64,000 nt of DNA from contig NC_090438.1 in the NCBI RefSeq assembly GCF_031143425.1, forward strand, positions 778,359,138 through 778,423,137. The letters are read 5' to 3'. Both the position numbers and the translations under genes were made by a program. Shown in pieces: positions 10,381 to 20,512 of this stretch. Origin of the DNA: Pleurodeles waltl (Eukaryota; Chordata; Amphibia; Caudata; Salamandridae). How positions within the stretch are numbered: position 1 is the first letter of the stretch; the number at the start of each line of letters is the position of its first letter. A model generated the notes under the pieces. That model was not told the DNA's origin. It saw only the letters and a list, made by a program, of their open reading frames with translations, and made no database searches.

Positions 10381-12974
10381 TTAGCTATCTCGTCCTACGG
10401 TGTCTCTCAACTGGGTCAAAAGATTCATTGGCCTAAAACGAGTCCTGATGTGCAATAAAATATCACAAAAGGACGCGTTATCAGTTCGATTGATATGGGT
10501 GGAGTGCATGGAATTGGTGTCTGGTGAAGTGGATTCAGGAGCAAGGAGATCTGGAATCGCATTATGGGCGGTATTCTTTGGGACATTAGTTTCCTGTTCA
10601 GTTCTTTCTTCTTTGGAGGAGATAATTGGCGTATTAGTAACTGTCAGGTCTGTAACACCTTCTGACAAGCAAGATATGTCTGTTTCTGCAGCAGTATTTG
10701 TATTGGTTGTGGTCTGAGGCTTGCAAAGCATAGAGACTTGGGAGACATGGGTAACTGGTGTTCTCAAGGTATACATGGTTTCTTTGCAAAGCGTTTCTAC
10801 TACAGGTAGTTGATCTTCAACTCTTTTAACACTGAAAGGTTGTTCTTTGGAAATAAATAGAACTAGAGTCTCTTCAGAAATCACCTTTACATTGTTATCT
10901 AAATGTCTAGCTCCTGCCTTTGAATTGATTATGGTTTCTTACAAGAAAACACTAAGTACAGTACTTATCATCAGATCTTCTAATACAAGATTCAAGTTCA
11001 TGTCTTTAATTTTGGTGTGAGACATTACTTTATTCAATACTTCTGTTTCAGAGTGCTGTTTTTCAGGAGTCTTTAATTTCAGAGACACAGCAGGTGGCAT
11101 TGGTGTGGCTGGTTTTACATCAAGATCAGATACCGGCAGATCAAAGATCTGTTCTTCACTAACCGTTGAGCTGGAAACAGGATACAGCGTGGCAGGGAAC
11201 AGCAAGTCAGGATCAGTGGCTGAGGCTGCAACTGTGCCCAGTTCTAGGAGAAGGCTATAATTTCTTATGGCATGCTGTTTAGTTTCAGATTGCTGGCTTT
11301 CTTCCTTGTCTGAAATCTCCACTGTTTGCTTTGACACAGAAGAGATTTTTAAACTTTCTGAGAAGTACATTACATTCTTAGTAACTGCAGGTATTTCTTC
11401 ACGGTCAGAAAAATCCATTAATTCACTTAGAACAGGAGCTGTCTCTACATTATCTGAAAATCTTATGATATTGTTTGAAAGGGCAGGAGTATCCCCACAA
11501 TCTGAAAATTCTGGTGTGTACGTCATTTGAACAGCACTATCTGCAGGTTTGTTCACCGCAGGGCAGGAACCACTGTCATCAATAGATTCAGATTCTTCAA
11601 AACTGTTGCACGCCTTGCCCTTAATCTCCAGTAAAGTCACATCTTGGTTTCTTATGGTGCAGCTATTGGAGTCTGCATCAGAAATCTCTTCCTCCTTTGG
11701 CTTTATTTGTTGTGATAGAGGGGCTGAGACACTTCCTTCTGAAGACTCTGATTCATCCTTTGAATCAAGAGGTGTCAAATGTCTCAGATATGTCAGAGAT
11801 TCAGTCAACTGTACAGGGATATTCTTTGGAGAACTACAATCTGAGAGAGTGTCTGAAGAAGAGGCTGATATATTTATAACTGGAGCTGTGTTTTGACTGT
11901 CATTAATAGAAGGGACAATCGGCTCTATAGTAGTCTTTGGAAAGGCACATGAAGTAGGATACTGTTCTTTAAGCCAAAGCTGGTGATCATTTTCTTTTTT
12001 CAGGTTTTCAAATTGCCTTGCAGTAGTTTCCATCAGCTGCTTTGCTACTTATTCCAACTTACAGATAGACAGGATGTCTGGTTCAGGCAACAGTGAAATA
12101 TGCATTGATGAAAAGAGCCCACGTGTAAGGTTTCTTGTGTATGTTACAACATATTCATCATGGAAGTCCGATATCTGCCTTTTAATCTGCCCAAACTGCT
12201 CTTTTAGTATATGTATGTCCATATTGTTATCAAACCCACTCATAATAGAAAAGGGTTTAGCAGAGCTTTTAGGGATTGAGACTGGTGTCTTTTCATCCAG
12301 TGTGGGAAGAGCACAAGCCTTTTAAGTGGAATTAGGGAATCCCACAGTCTTTACTGATCCCTTAGATACAGGTTCTATCCTGCTGACTTGAAAGCTCTGA
12401 GGGACTGGTAGGTCTTTATAAGAGTCAGCACAGCACTTTGAAGTCTGATGAACTGACCTAGATGGTCTAAAGCAATCAACAGAAAACAAGGGAATCCCTA
12501 GTGTGGCTTATTGGACAGTGTCAGGGTTCTTTGTTATGGCAGAGTCCTGGAAGTGATCTTGGGATGCAGTAGCATGAGGCAAGGAATTAACTGTCTTTTC
12601 TTGAGTGTGAGTGTCTTGTGCAGAGGTAGCAAAAGCACTTCCACGGTTACGAACATTCTTGCTGGCTTCAGCTAGTGGATGCTGCAAAACTTCATTATGT
12701 CCTTGTAATTCTTCTACAGACAGGGACTGGGGGTCATAGCCACAAATAACATAATAGTCTATCATTGAAAGATTAGCAAGCCACTCAGGGTAGTACTGAA
12801 CTTGGAAGTTATGGTTTTCTTTAACAAGTCTATCCTTTAAACTAAGGTCTTTTTTTAGAGGTTTTCAGAGAATGTATAGGTTTAGAAAGGGATGTCTTAA
12901 CATGACAGGAAAGCATTTTAGGTCTGTGTGGGCCTATACTGCCTGAGAGCTTGATATTTTTGGGTCATGCATTC
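10381..12974 (-). pseudogene. Decayed long frame, unrecognised protein, inside LTR element B
   Basis: On the minus strand one reading frame stays essentially open from about 12864 down to the TAA at 10381-10383, about 820 codons, broken only by TAA stops at 12508-12510, 12322-12324, 12049-12051 and 10939-10941. Random sequence would give tens of stops. A probable one-base indel in the T-run near 12850-12856 links it to more open sequence reaching almost to the LTR edge at 12975. The longest uninterrupted piece is 12033-10939 (364 codons). The product is Ser/Glu/Asp/Thr-rich and probably disordered, with a more ordered-looking N-terminal part (YYPEWLANLSMIDYYVICGY) and four 16-residue repeats (codons 176-239 of the 364-codon piece). 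I recognise no gag, pol or env motif and cannot name the family. It may be a captured host coding sequence or an accessory frame of the element. Confidence 0.6.
11317..11508 (-). repeat. Four tandem 48-bp coding repeats (16 residues each)
   Basis: The decayed frame reads FSDCGDTPALSNNIIR, FSDNVETAPVLSELMD, FSDREEIPAVTKNVMY and FSESLKISSVSKQTVE in succession, followed by a start of a fifth (ISDKEE). FSD and a small/hydrophobic P-A-V/L-S/T core are kept, while DNA identity is modest, so the repeat is old. Confidence 0.85.
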
Positions 12975-14442
12975 TGTCACAGTTTCGGGTGGGTCTGATC
13001 AGGACTCTGGTTGGGACACCCCTTGAGGTCACGGAATATCCCAAAGAGGTAGTGTACCGGAGCAGAAGAGCAGCTAAAGGCATACACGGGAAAGGACAGC
13101 TATGGACAGGCACAGGAAACAGGAAAGTATAAGCAGTGCAACCCTTGTGTGTACAAACAGGAAACAGATAACTAATGGACAAACACACTGGGGTTGTACA
13201 TAGCGTAGGGCTCAGAACCTCCCACAGCAACAGGGAATGTCAATGTCTCTGTGCAGTTTGCTCTTACAGATCGTCACCCCACAAGTCCCATAGAAAGGAG
13301 GCAGCAGAAGTGATTCTGTCCCTGGACCTTTAGAGCACAAACAAGGATAGTACTTACATACACTAGACAAGCTCTTGTGGGCCCAGCTGGAAACACAGTG
13401 GCAATTCCTGGAAAAACAGCAATAGCTCACTGTCACTGTTAGGCACTAAAGACAACGTATAACACTAGACAAATGATGGGGGCTGGAATTACCTCCTGGA
13501 AACCAGGAGCAAACCCCAGTACAAAGGAAAACACTTATACACTGGTGAAGACTGATAGAACACTTACCAGACACAGATACCCAAGAGGAAATGGAAACAG
13601 AAGAAACAAACTAGGAGACAGAAGCAGGAACTGGGAACAGGCTCAGACTGAAGCAAAGGCAGGAATAGGACTGGAAAGCAGAGCACAAACTTCTGGCTGG
13701 AACAAACAGAGACAGGAATGGGAAACAGAGAGCAGGCTCTGGCTGGAACAAGCAAGGACAGGGCTGGAATACAGGGAGTAGGAATAGGCAGTAAACAGGA
13801 CTGGGAAACAGAGAGCAGGTTCTGGCTGAAACAAGGCAGGAACAGAACAGAGAAACAGGGAGCAGGCTCTGGAAGAAACAAACAGGTACAAGGCTAAGAG
13901 ATAGGGAGTGGACTCTGTTTTGAACAATCAGCAGGCAGGGCAGAAAAACAGGAAACAGGTTCAAGCTGGAACAGAACTTGACCAAGACTGGAACACCATC
14001 CGATAAGGGGTCTATAAGACAAAGGAATCAAACTCCAATGCACAAAGGAGGATCTTGAGAAAATGGCTGCTTATAAGCAGTTCCAAGCTGCAGAAAACCC
14101 CAGGTGGAATCACATGACTGGGCTGCACAGGAGAGGCCCCAGGTGTGTGTAGTTTCAGACATGCGCAAGTCCTGGAGGAGAGGATCCGGTGAAAAGGAGC
14201 AACTGGATTTCTCCCATAGAAAACAATGCAAAACTGAATCTAGGCTTTCCTGACTACCAGGCTGGGCATTATGGGATTTGCAGTCCCAGGAAGCAAATGT
14301 AATACTACAAAAGCATATCATGGCAAAAAGAGAAACAAACAGGAGTCAGCAAGGGACTCTAGATAAGTGTTCAAGGTGACTCCCAGGCTTCCGACTGTCC
14401 CCTTACAGCGTCCCCTAGAAATGGGACGACAGAGTCGTAACA
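12975..14442 (-). mobile_element. Complete LTR of element B (1468 bp)
   Basis: Read on the minus strand it starts TGTTACGACTCTG and ends CTGTGACA. It has TTATAAG near 14068-14074 as a TATA-like signal. Much of 13600-13960 is a degenerate CAGGAACAG/GGCTCTGGCTG-type repeat that creates spurious Pro/Ser/Cys-rich frames. Next to its inner edge there is no obvious tRNA primer-binding site. Confidence 0.6.
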
Positions 14443-15151
14443 CTTATCTGGACTGCTTTGATGAAGGACTGCTTTCCTGCTTGCTGCCTTGCTGCCTAGT
14501 ACTTCTGACTCTGCGTGAAGGACTCTGCCTTCTCCCTAAAGGGCTTTCAAAGGTTTTGGATTGAGCTTACCTCCTGTTTTCGAAGTCTCAGGGCCAACAA
14601 AGACTTCACCCCTTCCGGAAATCCTTGAGCATCGGAAAATCAACACAACGCCTGCATTGCGGCTGTAAAATGCCTGCACCGCCACCCGGAACGACTCAGC
14701 GCTGGCTTCGCAACTGAAAATTTGACACAGCACCTGCCTCACGGATGAAAAATCACAGCAACGCCTATTTTTCAATGCATCTCCTCCTCTGCATCCCCCC
14801 GTGCATTGTTATTTTTGATGCAACCCGGGTACTGTGTGTTACAAAGATAAAACCATTGATTCCTAAGGATTGAGACTCTTTTAACCACTTAAAAAGTGAA
14901 ATTTCAACTTATTTTTATTGGATTTTTGTCGTTTTGACCTTATTTTATCCTGATAAATATTCTAAACCTTAAGTTATTGCACAAATACTTTACACATTGC
15001 CTTCTAAGTTTAGCCTGCCTGCTCTGTGCTAAGCTACCACAGGGTGAGCACAGGATAATTTGGATTGTGTTGTGACTTACCTTGACTATGACTGTGGTCC
15101 CTACTTGGACATGGGTGTATACCTCTGCCAACTAGAGACCCAATTCTAACA

Positions 15152-15749
15152 CATAGCATAAAGTGGAGTAAAGTGTAGCCGAGTGGAGTAAAGTGTTGTT
15201 GAGTGGAATGCCAAAAAGTGGAGTGGAGCGCCTAGAGTGGAGCAACGTAGCATGGAGTGGTGTAGGCTGGAGTAAAGTGGCATACAGTGCCATACAGTGG
15301 AGTGGCTTAGAGTGTCACAGATTGTAGTAAAGTGGAGTGTCGTAGAATGGAGTGGCACAGAGCGGAGTGGCATAAAGTAGTGTACAGTGGAATGGATTGG
15401 TGTACAGTGGAGTGGAGTGGCGTACAGTGGAGTGGTATAGAGTTGAGTGGCGTTGAGCAGAGTGGAGTTGCAGAAAGTAGAATGGACTGACAGTGAGAGT
15501 GAAGCAGGGTAGAGAGGAGTGGAGTAGAGTGGCATAGAGTAGAGTGGTATAGAGTGGAGAGTGATAGCTTGGAGTGATGTAAACTTAAATGGCGTACAGT
15601 GAAGTGGCAGAGAGTGAAGAGGAATGGAGTAGAGCTGCTTTGTGTTGAGTGAAGTGGGGTAGAGTGGCATAGAGTGGCACTGTGTGTTGTGGTGTGGCCT
15701 TGAGTAGAGTAGCTTGGAGTGGAGTGGTAGAGAGTTGAATGCCATATAG
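15152..15749 (+). repeat. TAGAGTGG-type simple satellite, segment 3
   Basis: Resumes directly after LTR-like element A with CATAGCATAAAGTGGAGTAAAGTG. Same word set as the other segments, with no gene. Confidence 0.9.
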
Positions 15750-16446
15750 CAGTGGTTCCCAGCCTGTGGCCTGGGGACCCCTGGGGGTCCGCAAAGCCTC
15801 CTCAGGGGATCCACGACTGTTTAGAAAATTAAATAATATTAACAGATTAAGGGGGTGATTCCAATCTTGGCGGGCGGCAGGAGCCGCCCGCCAGCCCAGC
15901 GGGAAACCCCCTTCCACAAGGATGCCGGCTCCGAATGGAGCCGGCGGAGTGGAAAGGGTGTGACGGGTGCAGTTGCACCCGTCGCGATTTTCAGTGGCTG
16001 CATGGCAGACACTGAAAATCATGGTGGGGCCCTGTTACGGGGGCCCCACGACACCCCATACCGCCATCCTGTTCCTGGCGGCCAAAACCGCCAGGAACAG
16101 GATGGCGGTATGGGGGTCGGAATCCCCATGGCGGCGCAGCTTGCTGCGCCGCAATGGAGGATTCCCCAGGGCAGCGAAAAACCGGCGGTACACCGCCGGT
16201 TTTCCGTTTCTGACCGCGGCTGTACCGCCGCGGTCAGAATGCCCTTGGGAGCACCGCCAGCCTGTTGGCTGTGCTCCTGCGGTCGTTGGCCCTGGCGGTC
16301 AATGACCGCCAGGGTCAGAATGACCCCCTAAGTCCCAGCAGTCAGTGGAGGGGGTCCTCTGATTCTAATAATGATTCAATGGGGGTCCCCGGGTTCCAGT
16401 GATGATAAAGTGGGGTCCACAGAAGTCAAAAGGTTGGGAACCACTG
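15750..16446. mobile_element. hAT-like MITE with a nested MITE
   Basis: Ends are CAGTGGTTCCCAGCCT (left) and the reverse complement of CAGTGGTTCCCAACCT (right), the CAGTG...CACTG form typical of hAT elements. The 8 bases outside (CCATATAG and GCGTAGAG) match at 5 of 8 and both resemble the satellite word GCATAGAG, so an old 8-bp target duplication is plausible. No transposase. The element is split by a second MITE at 15851-16328. Confidence 0.75.
15851..16328. mobile_element. PIF/Harbinger-like MITE nested in the hAT-like MITE
   Basis: Starts GGGGGTGATTC and ends GAATGACCCCC (near-perfect inverted ends), flanked by TAA on both sides (15848-15850, 16329-16331), the 3-bp target duplication typical of PIF/Harbinger. 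The 478-bp interior is GC-rich and made of stacked palindromes, including 28-bp perfect arms at 16054-16081 and 16088-16115 with a 6-nt loop. Open frames here are shadows of the palindromes. Confidence 0.8.
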
Positions 16447-16719
16447 GCGTAGAGTGTCCTACAGGGGAGTGGCGTAGAGTACACAGGCGTAGAGTGACGC
16501 GACGTAGAGTGCAGTAGAGTACTGTGCTGTGACATCGAATGTAGTCGCATCTAATGCAACAGTGTAGAATAAAGCAGCATAGAATTAAGCTGCATAGAGT
16601 AGAGTTGTGCAGGGTAGAGGGGCCTAGAAAGCAGTGACGTAGAGTAGAATGGCGTGGAGTTGAGGATAGTGGAGTGACATAGACTAGAATGGTGCAGAGT
16701 AGAGTGCAGTGGCATAGAG
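16447..16719 (+). repeat. TAGAGTGG-type simple satellite, segment 4
   Basis: Degenerate GCGTAGAGTG/GTAGAGTAGAGTG words between two MITEs. No gene. Confidence 0.85.
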
Positions 16720-16915
16720 CAGTGTTGTCCAATCTTTTTATCGCCGCGGACCGGTAAATGTTTGATAATTTTTCCGTGGCCCGCTTGTCCCATTGTGTGA
16801 CAAGCGGGCCACGGAAAAATTATCAAACATTTACCGCCCGCCACAGTGGGGCGGCCCGGTGCCGATTGATCCACGGACCGGCACCGGTCCGCGGCCCGGG
16901 GGTTGGGGAACACTG
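16720..16915. mobile_element. Short hAT-like MITE that is mostly one hairpin
   Basis: Ends CAGTGTTGTCCAATC and GGTTGGGGAACACTG form imperfect inverted termini of hAT type. Inside, 16752-16789 and 16799-16836 are perfect 38-bp inverted arms with a 9-nt loop. The outer 8 bases (GCATAGAG, GAGTAGCA) match poorly, so no target duplication is claimed. Confidence 0.7.
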
Positions 16916-17878
16916 GAGTAGCACAGAGTTCAGTGGAGTAGAGTGCATTGGAATCCGGCAGAGTGGTGCAGAGTAGAGTGGGTAAGAGTGCAGTGACAGA
17001 GTGCAGCAGAAAACAATGCAGCAGTGTACAGTGCAGCAGCGTGGAGTATGGTGCAGTGGCAAAGAGTGGAGTGGTGCAGAGTGTAGTGGAGTGGCATTGA
17101 GTGCAGTGGTGTAGAGTACAGTGGCAGAGAGTACAGTAGAGTAGGGTGGAGTGCAGTGGCATAGAGTACAGCAGCTAACAATGCAGTGGCATACAATGCA
17201 GCACTGTACAATGCAGCAGCGTAGAATGCAGTGGTATACAATGCAGTATCATAGAGGGCAGTGGCGAACAGTGGAGTGGTGCAGAATATAGTTGAGTGGC
17301 ATCAAGTGCAGTCGCTTACAGTATCATGGCATAGAGTACAGTGGTAGAGAGTACAGTAGAGTGGTATAGAGTGCAGTGGCATCTAATAGAGTAGTGCAGA
17401 GTAGAGTAAAGTGCAGTGGCACAGAGGGAAGTGATGAAGAGTAGAGGGGCCTAGAGTGCTCTGGCACGAAGTGAAGTGATGAAGAGTGGCGTAAAGGTTA
17501 GTGGCGCAGAGTGCAGTCAATTAGCGTAAAATAGAGTAATGCAGAGAAGAGTGCAGTAGAATATAGTGCAGTGGTGCAGAGTAGAGCGACAGAGAATGCA
17601 GTGTTACAAAGTAGAGTGTTGTAGAGTGGAGTGGTGTGTGTAGAGTGGTGTAGAGTGCAGTAGCATAGATTAGGGTTGTGCAGTTGAGTGGTGTAGAGAG
17701 CAGTGGTGTAGAGTACAATGGTGCACAGTAGATAACAGTAGTGTAAAGTGCAGCAACAAAGTACAATAGTATAGAGTGGCATAGAATGCAGGGGCGCAGA
17801 GTGCAGTGGTATAGAGTGTTGCAGAGTAGAGTATAGTGGCATGGAATATGGTGGTGCAGAGAAGACTGGCATAGGGCA
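16916..17878 (+). repeat. TAGAGTGG-type simple satellite, segment 5
   Basis: Words such as GTGCAGTGGCATAGAGTGCAG. More C and GCA than the earlier segments. It ends where the ATTG/ATCA tail of a LINE begins. Confidence 0.9.
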
Positions 17879-17900
17879 CAATCAATCAATCAATCAATCA
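17879..17900 (-). repeat. LINE 3' tail microsatellite (TGAT)n
   Basis: Five ATCA repeats on the plus strand directly after the LINE 3' end, marking the priming end of the insertion. Confidence 0.85.
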
Positions 17901-17968
17901 CAGTATTTATAGAGCGCACTACATACCCGTTAGGGTTTCAAGGCGCTGAGGGGGGGAGGGGGCTGCTG

Positions 17969-20482
17969 CTACTGGTCGAACAGCCAGGTCTTGAGGATTC
18001 TCCTGAAGGTGAGAAGATCCTGGGTCTGTCGCAGGGCGGTAGGGAGGGCGTTCCAGGTCTTGGCGGCGAGATAGGAGAAGGATCTGCCGCCGGAGGTCTT
18101 GCGTTGGAAGCGGGGAACGATGGCGAGGGCGAGGTTGGCGGAGCGGAGTTGGCAGGAGGGGACGTAGAAATTGAGTCTGTTGTTCAGGTAGACTGGTCCG
18201 GCGTTGTGGAGTGCCTTGTGAGCGTGGGTGAGGAGTTTGAAGGTGATCCTCTTGTTCACGGGGAGCCAGTGGAGGTCTTTCAGGTGGTAGGAGATGTGGC
18301 ATCGGCGGGGTATGTTTAGGACGAGTCGGGCGGAGGCGTTTTGGATGCGTTGGAGGCGTTGGATGTCTTTTGCTGGGATGCCTTTGCTTTTGCTGGGATG
18401 CCTTTGCTTTTGCTTTGCCGTAGTCCAGTCTACTGCTGACGAGGGCCTGGGTCACCGTTTTTCTGGTTTCCGTTGGGATCCATTTGTAGATTCTACGGAG
18501 CATGCGGAGGGTGTTGTAGCAGGAGGAGGAAACTGCGCTGACCGTGTCGAAGGCTGCGGAGAGGTCCAGGAGGATGAGGGCTGATGTTTCGACGTTGTCC
18601 ATTTGCTGTCTGATGTCGTCTGTGGCGGCGAGGAGAGCAGTCTCGGTGCTGTGGTTGCGTCTGAAACCGGATTGGGAGGGGTCCAGGATGGGATTGACCT
18701 CGAGGTGGTGGGTGAGCTGAGCGTTGACGATCTTCTCGATGACCTTCGCCGGGAAAGGGAGGAGGGAGATCGGGCGGACGTTTTTGAGGTCGTTGGGGTC
18801 TGCCTTGGGTTTCTTGAGGAGGGCGTGGATTTCGGCGTGCTTCCAGCTTTCCGGGAAGGTTGCGGTTTCGAATGATAAGTTGATGATCTTTCGAAGTTGG
18901 GGGGCGATGGTGGAGTCGGCTTTGTTGTAGACGTGGTGGGGGCATGGGTCTGAGGGGGATCCTGAGTGGATGGAGTTCATGATCTTGCAAGTTTCCGAGT
19001 CATCTACGTGGGTCCAGGCGGTCAGGCGGTTGGTGTAGGTGGAGCTGTCGGAGGTGGGGTCTGGCGGAGGCGTGGTGTTGAGGCTGTCATGGATGTCGGC
19101 GATCTTCTGATAGAAGAAGGCGTCGCAGAGTTCTTGGGAGGGTGGGATGTCGTTGGCGTTGGCGTTGGCACTGGGGTTGGATAGCTCTTTCACGATGCAG
19201 AAGAGTTCTTTGCTGTCGTGTGCGTTGTTGTTCAGGCGTTCTGTGAAGTGGGAACGTTTGGCGAGTCGGTTTAGCTGGTGATGCTTGCGGGTGGCTTCCT
19301 TGTGGGCTGCCAGGCTGTCTGGTGTGCGTTCGAGGAGCCATTTTTTCTTTAGTTTCTGGCAGGTGCGTTTGGAGGTGATGAGTTTGTCTGTGAACCAGGC
19401 GGCTTTTTTCTTTCCTTGGTTGTCGGTGGGCCTTTTGAGAGGTGCAAGGGTGTTGGCGCAGTCATTGATCCACTGTCGTAGGTTGAGGGCGGCGGTGTCT
19501 GGGTCGGTGGGGGCGGTGGGCGGGTTCTGGGTGAGGGTGCTGGTCAGTTGGTCTTTGGTGACTTTGCTCCAGCGTCGGTGAGGTGGTAGTTGGGTGCGGT
19601 GGTGTTTGGTGTGCTTCTTGAATGAGAAGTGGACGCAGTGGTGGTCGGTCCAGTGGAGTTCGGTGGTGTGGCTGAAGGTGACGTGGTTGCTTGCGGAGAA
19701 GATCGGATCAAGCGTGTGGCCGGCGATGTGGGTGGGTGTGTTGACCAGTTGTCTGAGGCCGAGGTTGGAGAGGTTGTTGATCAGGGCTGTGGTGTTGGCG
19801 TCGTTGTTGTTCTCCAAGTGGAAATTGAGGTCTCCAAGGAGGATGTAGTCCATGGAGGCGAGGGCGTGGGTGCTCGTGAGGTCGGCGATGGAGTCGCTGA
19901 AGGGTGCTAGTGGTCCTGGGGGACGGTAGATGAGCGTTCCCCTGAGAGTAGTGTTGGGGTCAGTGTGGATCCGGAAGTGCAGGTGTTCGGCGGTCTTGAG
20001 GGTGTCGTCCGCGTGGGTGTGGATTTTGAGGGTAGATTTGTGGGCGATGGCTATTCCTCCTCCAATTCCGTTGAGGCGATCTCTTCTGGTGATCTTGTAG
20101 CCGTCCGGGATGCTATGGCGATGTCAGGTGCTGAGGAGTCGTTCCACCAGGTTTCGGTCAGGAAGGCTACGTCGGGGGCGGTGGTGTCGAGCAGGTCCCA
20201 GAGCTCGATTGCGTGCTTTCGTGCGGAGCGTGTGTTGAGGAGTATGCAGTGGAGGTGGTTTGTGCTGGTTGTTGCAGGTTTCCTTGTTCTGTTGCAGGTG
20301 AAGTTGCAGGCGCGGCAGGAGAAGGGCCCTTTGGTGTTCTTCGGTGTGGCCTGGAAGCAAGTTGAGGAGGAGCCGGGGTTGAGGGCGATGTGTTCGTTGG
20401 CTGAGTAGCGACGTCTGTTGGTGCGGGGGTCGTGCGGACAAGGGGGGGAGGCGCTGGGCGCGGTCCAGGCGCGGACGGGCAC
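17969..20482 (-). pseudogene. LINE polyprotein remnant (endonuclease and reverse transcriptase)
   Basis: Three frames together cover the protein. 20482-20051 holds the N terminus and endonuclease start (HCILLNTRSARK, FLTETWW). After a frameshift near 20060-20110, the 644-codon frame from 19853 holds LLGDLNFH (residues 5-12) and HWTDHH (67-72) of the apurinic-type endonuclease, then RT motifs RPISLL (360-365), SQSGFRRNHSTETAL (393-407) and LDLSAAFDTVS (429-439). Next comes VSSSCYNTLRMLRRIYKW, which normally lies well after the YxDD box, so the catalytic centre is deleted near 18535. A 20-bp duplication (18371-18410) shifts the frame again, and the C terminus continues in 18259-17969 ending FRRILKTWLFDQ. 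The protein cannot be active. Normal function would be target-primed reverse transcription. Confidence 0.85.
18371..18410 (-). repeat. 20-bp tandem duplication that shifts the LINE frame
   Basis: Two exact copies of a 20-base unit (TGCTGGGATG then CCTTTGCTTT) stand side by side at 18371-18390 and 18391-18410. Twenty is not a multiple of three, so the reading frame of the RT C-terminal part changes here. Confidence 0.9.
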
Positions 20483-20512
20483 AGACGGGCTTGCCTCTGG
20501 CGCGACGGCGCG

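Larger units (their letters stand above)
8565..14442 (-). mobile_element. LTR retroelement B inserted in element A
   Basis: Starts TGTCAC (8565) and ends GTAACA (14442). Flanks are CTCAT (8560-8564) and CTTAT (14443-14447), consistent with a 5-bp target duplication with one mismatch. Bases 8565-8755 match 12975-13165 closely over 191 bp in direct orientation, so they are the two copies of an LTR end. I read it on the minus strand because the LTR then has a TATA-like TTATAAG (near 14070) and because the internal frame runs that way. Internal parts: full LTR 12975-14442, decayed frame 10381-12974, foreign LTR-like sequence 8756-10380, truncated second LTR 8565-8755. No primer-binding site or gag-pol motif is recognised next to the LTR. 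Confidence 0.65.
7459..15151. mobile_element. Solo-LTR-like element A, split by a nested insertion
   Basis: The left part (7459-8564) begins TGTTAGACC and the right part (14448-15151) ends ATTCTAACA, giving the TG...CA ends and TGTTAGA/TCTAACA inverted termini usual for LTRs. The flanking bases CATGG (7454-7458) and CATAG (15152-15156) look like a mutated 5-bp target duplication, and the satellite lies on both sides. With the nested element removed the unit is about 1.8 kb, with no coding region seen. The two halves read as one continuous element: the left half stops at AAAGGACTCAT and the right half resumes at CTTATCTGGACTGC. Orientation is not settled. It could alternatively be some other class of TG...CA-ended repeat. 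Confidence 0.65.

Noticed and set aside
13564..13985. Pro/Cys/Phe-rich minus-strand frames in the LTR of element B
   Set aside because: They come from degenerate CAGGAACAG-type repeats within the LTR and all three frames are open, which indicates composition bias and not coding.
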